From the NCBI RefSeq assembly GCF_027943255.1, contig NC_072895.1, forward strand, positions 24,712,001 through 24,776,000: 64,000 nt of DNA. Reading direction: 5' to 3'. This document shows, one piece after another, positions 55,780 through 64,000 of this stretch (position 1 is its first letter; each line of letters begins with the position of its first letter). The notes beneath the pieces were generated by a model. That model worked only from the letters and a program-made list of their open reading frames with translations. It was not told where the DNA came from and did not search any database. A program made the translations under genes and the position numbers. This DNA is from Anastrepha obliqua (Eukaryota > Arthropoda > Insecta > Diptera > Tephritidae).

Positions 55780-56470
55780 GCTACCATCAGAGGATATCCG
55801 ATAAGTTTCAAGGGGTCTAAATCCTTCTGGGTAGGTCGGCATATTTATATTGTTTTATGTTATCTTCATATGGGTTCATAAAATGTGATAAGGGGTTAGT
55901 TCCAACGAAATTCTGTTGTCTTCTGGCATCGAGCCCTTGGAAGAAAGGAATTAGATGAAGAACGCGACACAGATTGATCCGACCCCTTTTTAGAAGATGA
56001 GAATATGTGAGTATGGTGTGTGCAATTCGGAACCGTATGAAATGTGTGAGCCTATTTGTTGGTATGGGTGAAGGATAGTGAGGTTTGGTTCGGGTTGGGC
56101 TGATTCTGGAGTAATGATGGTTGCTGTAATCTATCTAATCAAGAGCCAATTTGGTGCGTCTTTTTTGGTTAACTAGGCGATATATGTCGTTCTTGATGAA
56201 GAGGTTGGATGTAAGTGTGGGGATGAAAGTGGTGTCTCTGGCTATTTTGCCCGCGTGGGTATTACCGTCTGTGCCAGCGTGCCTTGTTACCCACATTATC
56301 TTTATCTTATTTGGGTAGGAGATGAGATTGGCTCTAATACAGCTGCTGATGTTGTTGGTGTTATTGCAATTATTGATGGCTTGATGTACAAAGTGAAGTC
56401 CAAAATAAACAAGACTGCGACTACCGAATATGTAGAAGTCACAGGTATATCAGGCGAATAAGGTCAGTGA
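55780..56470 (-). mobile_element. I-like LINE, RNase H C-terminus fragment
   Basis: Minus strand reads NISSCIRANLISYPNKIKIM, WVTRHAGTDGNTHAGKIARD (last RNase H motif, with GNTHAGKIA for the usual GNExADxxAK), TPLSSPHLHP-type frame, RISPTRTKPHYPSPIPTNRL, THFIRFRIAHTILTYSHLLK and NPYEDNIKQYKYADLP. This arrangement recalls the I clade. Two or three frame breaks. RT is absent. Confidence 0.6.
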
Positions 56471-56514
56471 TTGATGGTTAAAATGCGATTTCTCTTAAAA
56501 AAATCAGTATCAAG

Positions 56515-57620
56515 GGTGCATTATCATGCATAAGCGCCAGCTTCCTCCTTCGCGGTATTCACGGTGAATTCGACGAATGCGATGCAACAAACGCTTCAAA
56601 ACGCCAAGATAGAAAATTGCATTGACGGTTTGGCCCATTGGCACGAACTCCTTGTGAACAATTCCTTTGGAATCATAAAATAAATGAGCAACGACTTGAT
56701 TCTTGACTTCTCCAAAAACGATTTTTTTGGGTGGTGACTCGTCTGGGACCTTCCATTCGGCACTTTGACGCTTAGTTTCAGGTTCATCACCAGTTACATT
56801 GTTGTAAAGGAAGTTCTCGTCTTTTCTCGCCTCTTTAGTGAGGTATTTCGAACGTGGAATTCTGAGCAATTTTTGCTCCTCAGTTAACTTGTGCGGAATG
56901 AAACGTGCACAGATTTTTTGAAAGCTGAAGTGATCAGTTATGTAATAAATCCATGTTTTGGAGATATTCAACTCCGGTTCCATGAGTTTGAACGCTGATT
57001 TCGGTGCATTTTGATAAATTTTCAAACAATTTCGATTCAGTTTTCGGTGATTACTGATTTTTGGCGGCCCGTATGTTCTTTGTCATTTATGTCCTCACAA
57101 CCATCTCTGAAACGTGTAAACCCCTCAGGGACTCTGGCACAAGATAGACAATCATCGCCATAAACTTTTTTCATCCATACAAATGTTTCGGTAAACGTTT
57201 TACGGATTTTAAAACAAAATTTGATATTAGCTCTTTGTTCGGAACTCATTTTTGTACCGGTGACACAAATATACTGAACCTTTAGATGCAATAACTTCGC
57301 TTCCACTCAAGGCGCATGCATTAAAGGTATTGACACCAGACCAACAACAATATTTGGTACGTGGAAAAGAAAGAATGAATTCGCCTTGTTTCACTCTGGG
57401 CTGAAAGCTACATGGGCACGGCGAAAGAAAAAAATAAATCAGCTGATTTACCGATACCACCTTTAAGAGATTCGTCTTCCTTCCACTGAACTGAATGTCA
57501 CCAAGCTTTCACTGGAAATCAGCGAGGGATATAACTTCGAACACACTAACTCTATAAAAAGATGGCGGCATCAAAAACATTTTTATGACACCAGTATTCT
57601 TTACTTTGGACTTCTCCTTG
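56515..57620 (-). mobile_element. mariner (DD34D), 3' truncated, containing a hAT-MITE
   Basis: The 5' end, reversed, is CAAGGAGAAGTCCAAAGT next to TA (57621-57622). Transposase: MSSEQRANIKFCFKIRKTFT (57037-57250), EGFTRFRDGCEDINDKEHTG, ELNISKTWIYYITDH, CARFIPHKLTEEQKLLRIPR, NFLYNNVTGDEPETKRQSAE (GDE present, the following W-x-Y lost), KGIVHKEFVPMGQTVNAIFY and YREGGSWRLCMIMHP (56510-57025). It stops exactly where the second catalytic motif (LLHDNAPSH-type) should come. The MITE 57308-57479 lies in its 5' UTR. Confidence 0.86.
57308..57479. mobile_element. hAT-type MITE, copy 2, uninterrupted
   Basis: 172 bp with the 8-bp duplication CTTCCACT on each side (57300-57307, 57480-57487). Ends CAAGGCGCATGCATTAAAGG and, reversed, GAAGACGAATCTCTTAAAGG. 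Shares AATCAGCTGATTTA and TTTCAGCCCAGAGTGAAAC with the copy at 3161-4182. Confidence 0.82.
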
Positions 57621-57624
57621 TATA

Positions 57625-58885
57625 TCAAACCAAATTAATTATAGTTCACTATTTTAGCTGTATTGTATGGTACCTACATAAGTGAACCGAATGCATTTTA
57701 TAAAAGAAAGTTTATATTTCCAATGTGGTTATCACTGTTAACATAACATTTTCTGTTAAGCCAGGCAGGTTGAGTTAACCAAACTCTGTTGAGAGTTTAC
57801 AGAGTTTGAAATTCCAATAGCACATTTTTTACCTTAACCATCGGGTCCGCATTTTTTCATTTTCTCGTAGCGACCCTGCATACATTCATAGTTGCTTGTA
57901 ATAATATTTTTATTTCCTTGACTTGAGTGCAATTGTCGAGGCGAGGTGCCCAATTAAGCGAATTGTACTGTACGTAATTTTTATGTGAGCGAGTTTGTGC
58001 GCACTTCTACGTACATTCTTATGTCTGTATGTGTATGTTAGTGATTTAAAGCTCTCTTGTCTGCGCAGTTTTTCGATAGCCGATAGCTGTTTTGATAATT
58101 TTCATTTTCAATTTCTGCTATTCTTCTATTTTTATGAGGTCAAGTTGAAGAAAAACCAAAATATTTTTATTTTCACAAATTTGTGTTTTTTCGGGTTTTT
58201 GCAAACAAATTGTTGTTGCTGTCACCGAAACAGTCTCGCGCAAGAACCGTAATAAGATTGTCGTTTCCTCTGTTCAACGGGCGCTTAAAATAATGGGAAA
58301 AATTATTAGAAAGTTATTAAGGGACAAATTTTCAATCAAAAAAAATTACCGAAGTTTAAAAATGTAGAAATAAAACGGGGAGCAAATATGGCTTTAATAT
58401 AATAAATTAAAATTTTATTTTCGTTTAATTTTGTTCTCTTTATATAGTTAAAAATAGTATAAGTCAAATAGTATTAGACAAAAATTTAAATGTAGTAAAT
58501 ATGTGAGTGTGTATGTGAGTGGAATATTGAAAAGTATTGAAAAGTTTAGAAAAATATTGAATTATGTCATAAGTGAAAAAATTAACTCCAAAGGCTGGCC
58601 CTTCACTTTTTCAAGTAAAAAAATAATTAAAAATATATATTCGAGTCCAGGAGGCGCAAACTCTTATGTAAACTTGGATAACTGCACATCTAAATTTTTT
58701 AGAAATAAGAAGCATCGAAGATCTGTGTGTAATTTAAAATCGGACTAAGTCTCCCGCCGGCAGCAAATGGCAAACCTCCTAGTACAGCCGTAGAGGACTT
58801 CGTCGGTAAGTGGTTTGGCTACCAGTGTTTGAATTATTTAATGTCCCTAAGAAATCTATCTGAAATATCGCAGCCGCTGTAGGGT
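57625..58885. other. probable unique host DNA
   Basis: AT-rich without a supported gene; long A/T runs at 58380-58460. The block 58755-58815 contains GGCAAACCTCCTAG, faintly SINE-like, not enough to assign. Confidence 0.35.
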
Positions 58886-58889
58886 TGGT

Positions 58890-59140
58890 GCGTGGCTACC
58901 ATTCGGAAGCGCATAGGTTCGAATCTCCGTGCATGAAACACCAAAATGAAGAAAAACATTTTTCTAATAGCGATCGCCCCTCGGCAGGCAATGGCAAACC
59001 TTCGAGTGTATTTCTGCACAAAAAATATCTACCGTTCGGAGTGGGCTTAAAATTGTAGGTCCCTCCACTTGTGAAACAACAACAAGACACTCGCCACAAA
59101 TAGGAAGAGGAGCTCGGCCAAACACCCAAAAAAACAATAA
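58890..59140 (+). mobile_element. tRNA-headed SINE, copy
   Basis: GGGTTGGTGCGTGGCTACCA (head), B-box GGTTCGAATCT (58916-58926), CATTTTTCTAATAGCGATCG, CAGGCAATGGCAAACCTTCG, CTACCGTTCGGAGTGGGCTT and GGAGCTCGGCCAAACACCCA match 34543-34862. The first 10 bp and the CGCGCCAATTA end are absent; the copy ends in an A-rich AATAAAGAAGAAA. Confidence 0.85.
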
Positions 59141-59287
59141 AGAAGAAATCTGTCAGAGTTTGGTTCTGCTTTCTCTCTTTATGTTTCGCTTTTCAATTAC
59201 CTTCCGATTTGCTGTTGGTCTTCGGATGCTTACCTTATACATTGCCAATTTCCACGCAAATTATTTCCCATATCAAGCCGCTTTAGG

Positions 59288-59596
59288 TTTGCGCTTTAGC
59301 TGTGGTGAAAAAGAAAATTTAGAGGGGAAATTCGACTGTCACTTCACTTGGGGACTTAGCAGCCGACTTCTACACGATCATTTCAAATGTATTCACACAC
59401 TTGTCCAGTCAGTCGTTGTTCAGATGGCAAGGAAGTGTCATTGGTTGTTTATTCTTTAGTATATCACCAACACAATCTCAGTTATTTTGTAAACACAGCC
59501 CAAATGACGTTAGCCCATCAGCTGATTCTGTCGAATTTGCTCAGAGCCGAATAACGGTCTGTTAAAGAGCTGAGCTTTGAAATCTTTTCACCATGG
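59288..59596. mobile_element. unknown dispersed family A, copy 4 (uninterrupted)
   Basis: The best full copy: TTTGCGCTTTAGCTGTGGTG at the start, CACTTGGGGACTTAGCAGCC, TATATCACCAACACAATCTC, GCCCATCAGCTGATTCTGTC, GAATAACGGTCTGTTAAAGA and TTTTCACCATGG at the end. 309 bp, no ORF, no clear target duplication. Confidence 0.75.
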
Positions 59597-59794
59597 CTTA
59601 AGCCGAAGCACTGCTGCGCTACATATTTCTTTTGTAAAGCATAGATAAATGAATGTTTCACGATTAGCGTATTTATGATCTTTGCGCTTTGCACAGAGAA
59701 AAGAGTCGTGAGTTCAGAAGTAGTTCGAGGACTTTCTGCAGCATCCATATGACTTCTGAAAATACAATAGTTCACCACACCGTGCATTTAACTA

Positions 59795-60660
59795 AGGATG
59801 CTTTCCATTTCAATTCAACCGGGCTATTCGGGTCATGTTCTTCGGTTTCGATGTAACTGAAATATGTTGCTCTCTGGTCAAAATAATGAGACACGTATTT
59901 TTTTGTTCGCCCGAAAAATTTTTTTTTCAAGAGTTATCGGCAATTTTGTTTTTCGGCTCAAACTCGATTTTTTTTTAATTATATAAGAAATTTTTTTTTT
60001 TAAATACCCATAACTTAGTCAAAAATGAACCGATTTTAATAATTCTGGGTTCAAAATGATCGTCATTACTTACACGAGCGATTTCATGTAGAAACAGTTG
60101 CAAAAAGGTAGTTGAAAATTTTTTATTTTCCAAAAAACAAAAAGTGCGAAACAGGTTTTTTACTCAAAAATTCATTACTCAAAAACAACGCATTTTAGCT
60201 ACTAGGCATTCAGCTCAATTAAAGTTTGAAATGTCCTTTTGATTTGGAAAAAGTTATAAACAAAAAAAAATACACTTTTTGAAATATTGAAGTTCGAAAA
60301 AATTTAAATTTTTTTTCTTTTTTGCTAAATAAAAAATTTTCAACTACTTTTTTGCAATTGTTTCTACATGAAGTCGCTCGTGTAAGTAATTACGATCATT
60401 TTGAACCCAGAATTATTAAAATCGGTTCATTTTTGACTAAGTTATGGGCATTTAAAAAAAATTTTTTCTTATATAATTAAAAAAAATCGAGTTTGAGCCG
60501 AAAAACAAAATTGCCGATAACTCTTGAAAAAAAATTTTTTCGGGCGAACAAAAAAATACGTGTCTCATTATTTTGACCAGAGAGCAACATATTTCAGTTA
60601 CATCGAAATCGAAGAACATGACCCGAATAGCCCGGTTGAATTGAAATGGAAAGCATCTAA
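59795..60660. repeat. long inverted repeat, arms about 335 bp, spacer about 195 bp
   Basis: The left arm 59795-60130 and right arm 60326-60660 are reverse complements with only a handful of differences by eye (about 97 percent identity). Outer ends GATGCTTTCCATTTCAATTC; inner ends GTTGAAAATTTTTTATTT. The spacer is AT-rich. The right arm is part of a 101-codon ORF (60524-60829) that is also present as its mirror in the left arm, so no coding meaning is claimed. If transcribed, it would fold into a long hairpin. Foldback-type element or a recent inverted duplication are the two options. Confidence 0.85.
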
Positions 60661-60769
60661 GACTCTTTTTAGATGTGTCTTACGACCAGACGGGCGCAGC
60701 TTAAAATGTCGACAGCTACAATACATTTCTTTGTTTTACCCCAAGTGCCTTGTCAGGACAACTAAAAAG

Positions 60770-62180
60770 TACAGCATTCAAACAGTAAGTCCATTGTACT
60801 GCACTCGGCCGAACTCCGAAGAAATCTGAGTGGATATTGTGGTGCCAAGGAGCCAAGGTGGTATCTTCTTAACACATCAGTGCCAAAGGCCTCAAGCCTG
60901 ATTCGAGCGAAGGCGGAGCTGATGACCAGAAAGTGGCTCGCCGTTTCATCCTCCTCTTCACAAGCAGGACAGAGTACACTGTCTGAGATGCCTACCTTTT
61001 CGATGTGCTTCGCCCACAGAAAGTGGCCCGCCATCAGTCCAACCAGCTGCCTTCAGTCCTTTCTGCAGTCGGTCGGATATGACAGGTAACATCAGTTTAG
61101 TCCATCTGCAACCTCTCTCAGCCTGCCAAGCTCACTTGTGGGTTGTAATAACCCATTTGGTAACCGTAGCTTTGATCGCTACAGAAGGGAGTGGCAGAAC
61201 GCGCTGCGGGCGACGTGTCCCGGGATCCATGTTAGCATCAGACTATTATGTCTACCGACGTAGTTGAGCCTGGATTTACAGTACTCGACTACCCTTGAAG
61301 TGGTTGGTGGGCTGCCTAAGGCCATGAGCACAGCTTGGCTGTCGCTACAGACACATACAGATCTGCCTCTCCATATTTTTCCACAACAAAGTTCATTGCT
61401 TGTTGAACAGCATACTCCTCCACTTGAAACACAGATGCGTGCATTCCAAGAGCAAAGTGCAATTTTGTTCTGCTGGATTCCACGTCAACCCCAGAGCCAG
61501 AACCGTGCTCCGTCCTGGAGCCATCCGGGAAAAAGCGAAAACAATGTTTGCCGGGCTCATTTTCAGAGTTTGACCACAGTTGAGCCTCTGGCAGCACCAC
61601 ACTTTATCTCTTTTCAAGTACGACTCTTGATGACATGGAGTCAAGGGGCATTAAGAGAATCGTTGGATCTTAGTCCATGCCTTCCCTTTTGTGCAATGTC
61701 GGGGCCGTACCAGTTCCCGTTGTGTTTCAGCCTGCAGATGGCCTTCAAGGCTTCTTCTTGGATGAAAGCATCAAGTGGTGGTAGACCAACCAGAGTATCT
61801 AATACTGGGCCTTAAGTAATCGGAGAAGCTCCGGTGCAACAGATGGCCACTCTCTTGTACTCTCCATAAGGTCCTCCTGGAGAGAGTCTACCCATCCAGA
61901 TCACTGCATAGGTGAAAATAAGACCATGTAGATCCATAGGATCTTGCTAGGAGAAAAATCCCACATTTTCGCAAAAACACCTCTGCCCCGCCAGAAAGCT
62001 GTCAGTGCTTTGAATGTCTTTGTTTCAACGTGTGACTTCCAAAGAAGTTTACCATCGAGAATTACTCCATGATATAAGATTTCTTTGGATAGCTGGTTTG
62101 TGACTCCTTTTAGCTTAGGCATAACGAGTCCATCAAGCTTCCTCTTTCTGGTAAAGAGGACAATACCAATTTTGGTGGGG
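60770..62180 (-). mobile_element. LOA-like retrotransposon, RT end to 3' end
   Basis: Minus strand in order: IGIVLFTRKRKLDGLVMPKL, HGVILDGKLLWKSHVETKTF and PSKILWIYMVLFSPMQ (61901-62200, end of RT and thumb); RNase H FFPDGSRTEHGSGSGVDVES and FQVEEYAVQQAMNFVVEKY (61316-61644; the Asp is preceded by PDGS, the Glu is in VEE); GHFLWAKHIEKVGISDSVLC then PACEEEDETASHFLVISSAF (60762-61034), the zinc-knuckle-like C-terminus. Frameshifts lie between the blocks. No tail was identified near 60770. Confidence 0.82.
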
Positions 62181-62184
62181 CTTG

Positions 62185-62590
62185 CCGATAGCTACTGGCA
62201 AGTGATTTGACGACCTTGATGCGGTTTTGGACTGTCGAAAGTGACTCCTAGGATTTTGTGGTTGCATACAATCGGAATTGGTGTGTCTTCGTCTTTTACC
62301 TATAACTGCAGTTCGACCTCCTTCGTCCATGTGGTAAAAAGGGTCGCCGTGAATTGAGTGAGCTAAATCTGGACTGTGAAAAATCAAGAAAGTCTGGCGA
62401 AGTTAAAGCTCAATGTGGAACCCAAGCCATCAGTGTCATTTGTCGGACGCCATTATCGAACAATCGTCAGCATAGGAGACCAATGAAACTCGCTCTGGTG
62501 ATTGAGGATCTTTGAATTGTAGAAATTTAAAAACAGTGGTGAAAGAATATCACGCTGAGTCACTCCTTGCTTTATCCTCCTCTGTTTTAA
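62185..62590 (-). mobile_element. Jockey-type LINE, RT palm fragment
   Basis: Minus strand: VTQRDILSPLFLNFYNSKI (62520-62580), the A-D-D region decayed, TATLFTTWTKEVELQL and DTPIPIVCNHKILGVTFDS (62210-62300). This is the RT palm up to the LGV-FD motif. It stops where the LOA fragment begins. Confidence 0.65.
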
Positions 62591-62689
62591 GTTGTGGTCT
62601 CGAAAGATGACAGACCTATGCCGACCCTACAAGGAGTTCGTGGACCACTTCTTCAGTCCCGGCAGTATCGAAAGCTTTCTAATATCGAC

Positions 62690-63020
62690 TGTAAACAACC
62701 TCAAAATCCTGGGATCTTATCCAATTTCGATAGTTTATTCTCCTTCTCGTCACGTACAACTGCAACGCCCACTGATGTTCAAAACCTCAACAAGGCCCTA
62801 AAATCGTAGCCGGTAGTAGTTGGAACAAAGATAATGAAATGTTGGTGTCGGCATTCAAAGCAATTGCCCGGTCCATTCTAAATTACGCTGCGCCCGTCTG
62901 GTCGTCTGCTAATAATTAGCGGCGGACAAAGCTTCAGACTTGTCAGAGTACGACCATCAGGACTCCTACGGCTTCTTTCTGATGTCCCCCTTCTACACAA
63001 GGAGACCTCCATGCAGGAGG
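62690..63020 (+). mobile_element. Jockey-type LINE, RT thumb fragment
   Basis: + strand: QNPGILSNFDSLFSFSSRTT, VQNLNKALKS, AGSSWNKDNEMLVSAFKAIA and RSILNYAAPVWSSANN, then a decayed RTPTASF part. It starts at the same KILG-FD motif at which the minus-strand fragment ends, so the two are inverted halves of the same family. Confidence 0.7.
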
Positions 63021-63059
63021 AGCATAGTACAGGGGCCGGCACTCGAAGTGTAACCAATT

Positions 63060-63910
63060 AAAAAGGCCATAAATTTAGTTTGAAAAATTTCTTTTATTCA
63101 ATTCAAAGTAAAAAATGTGTGAAAATAATACAAAATTAAGAATCAATTTACTTTTGCTCGATATGGCCACCTTTTGCCTTGACTGTGGCCCTGAGACGGT
63201 CCAGAAACGAATCGCAAGCTGCCCGAAAGTGACTTGCAGTTATTTTGACCCACTCGCGGACAACCTCTTTTTTCAGCGTCTCGAGACTGGTGAATCTTTT
63301 ATTCCGGACTTTGCTTTCCAAAATGGCCCAAAGAGAATAATCCATCGGATTCGCGTCTGGTGAATTTGAGAGCCATTGTGTGGACGTTATGGAGTTCAGA
63401 ACGTGGTTTTTTAGCCATTCTGGTTCACTCGAGCTTTGTGAGATGGTGCCTAGTCCTGTTGAAACGTCCATGATCTACCACCGAAATATTTGTCTGCGCT
63501 TCTAAGCAACCCCCAAAATACTTTCCCGATACTATTTCGCATTTACCTTGACGCCAGGCTCGATGAAAACGATTGGAGAGCGCCCATCTGCGGTTACAGG
63601 GGCCCAAACCATTACCCGGGGCGAGTGCTGCCTCCTGGTGGTCAATCGATGACTCAAAAGTCTGACTTGTTGCTGCTTTCGTGCAAGATCATGCGCTTTT
63701 TGGATCTTGTACGGCTTGGCTTTGATATCATTTTTGTGTACGCGACAGATACTACCATCAGATATTTTCAGGTCTTTCTTTTTACAAAATACCACTACCT
63801 TCTTTCTTTGCAAGTACATGGCATGACGTTGCCCCTCTATCCCCACAACTTGGGTCCCCTTCTGTTGAGTTTTTCTGAAACGGGCGACGATCTAGAGCTA
63901 GTCTAGAATT
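63060..63910 (-). mobile_element. Tc1/mariner transposase, maT-like (DD37D), decayed
   Basis: Minus strand: KPYKIQKAHDLARKQQQVRL (63532-63846), RVMVWAPVTADGRSPIVFIE, then WTFQQD, an in-frame stop, APSHKARVNQ (about 63420-63470), a frameshift, and EPEWLKNHVLNSITSTQWLS, NSPDANPMDYSLWAILESKV (63148-63471). Between the Asp of FQQD and the Asp of NPMD I count 37 residues across the frameshift, the maT pattern. The N-terminus is incomplete. Left TIR not identified; the element may continue close to the window end. Confidence 0.78.
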
Positions 63911-64000
63911 TTACTTTACTGCAAATTGGGTCTCATTGCATCTTGGCTATCACTAAAAATTAAGAATCTCTTTCTCGCATGACTTACTAAGTGTAATTTC

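Noticed and set aside
58848..59150. AAGAAATCT as target duplication of the 58.9 kb SINE
   Set aside because: The left word is about 20 bp away from the recognisable SINE head, so the match may be chance.
60524..60829. 101-codon ORF as a gene
   Set aside because: It runs through one arm of the long inverted repeat, and its sequence exists mirrored in the other arm; no family match.
1..64000. CRISPR array, operon structure, rRNA or a prokaryotic defence system
   Set aside because: No regular spacer repeats, no clustered bacterial-type ORFs and a eukaryotic transposon landscape throughout.

Overview
The window is nuclear DNA from a higher dipteran, most likely a true fruit fly (Tephritidae). 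The evidence is the very dense mix of mariner types (Mos1-like, irritans-like, rosa/DD41D-like), LOA/Bilbo-like, R1-like, Jockey-like and RTE non-LTR retrotransposons, AT-rich spacers, CAA/CAG-rich exon sequence and GT-AG splice signals. The family assignment is inference. There is no operon, rRNA, tRNA or CRISPR. It reads as the transposon-filled intronic or intergenic DNA of a large + strand gene.

Host sequence: the one substantial host feature is an exon-like block at 44776-46763. It has a polypyrimidine tract and AG acceptor, a 457-codon ORF open up to the splice point, and a GTAAGT donor. A second possible small exon lies at 2778-2831. Unique AT-rich DNA remains at about 6.4-7.5, 8.9-9.6, 12.0-13.1, 20.2-20.8, 23.4-24.0, 27.4-28.1, 31.2-33.9, 36.5-37.8, 42.8-44.0, 52.2-53.2 and 57.6-58.9 kb.

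DNA transposons: about 19 Tc1/mariner copies or fragments, none with an intact transposase gene. Several keep both terminal inverted repeats (TIRs) and TA duplications: 1138-2069, 3259-4096, 25483-26026, 26595-27411, 33991-35152, 51481-52079 and 53231-55182. Five elements from four families (plus one half copy and one doubtful copy) are flanked by TTAA and have G-rich TIRs, like non-autonomous piggyBac relatives: 4672-6049, 5131-5808, 19392-20120, 21857-22548, 49515-50093. A hAT-type MITE with 8-bp target duplications occurs at 3161-4182 and 57308-57479. A dispersed 300-bp family of unknown class occurs four times (39.3, 42.7, 53.7 and 59.3 kb).

Retroelements: a 5'-truncated but open RTE element (29457-31214) with three 3' fragments elsewhere; about ten LOA-like fragments; two R1-like 3' ends; an I-like fragment; several Jockey-type fragments; and a tRNA-headed SINE present about six times. 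The SINE 3' end shares the CGCGCCAATTA end of the RTE element, suggesting RTE supplies its retrotransposition machinery.

The insertion history can be read from the nesting: mariner inside hAT-MITE (3.2 kb), hAT-MITE inside mariner (57.3 kb), TTAA element inside TTAA element (5.1 kb), SINE inside mariner (34.5 kb), LINE inside the unknown family (39.5 kb), Jockey inside Jockey (16.3 kb), mariner inside mariner (51.5 kb). At 59.8-60.7 kb there is a near-perfect inverted repeat with arms of about 335 bp.
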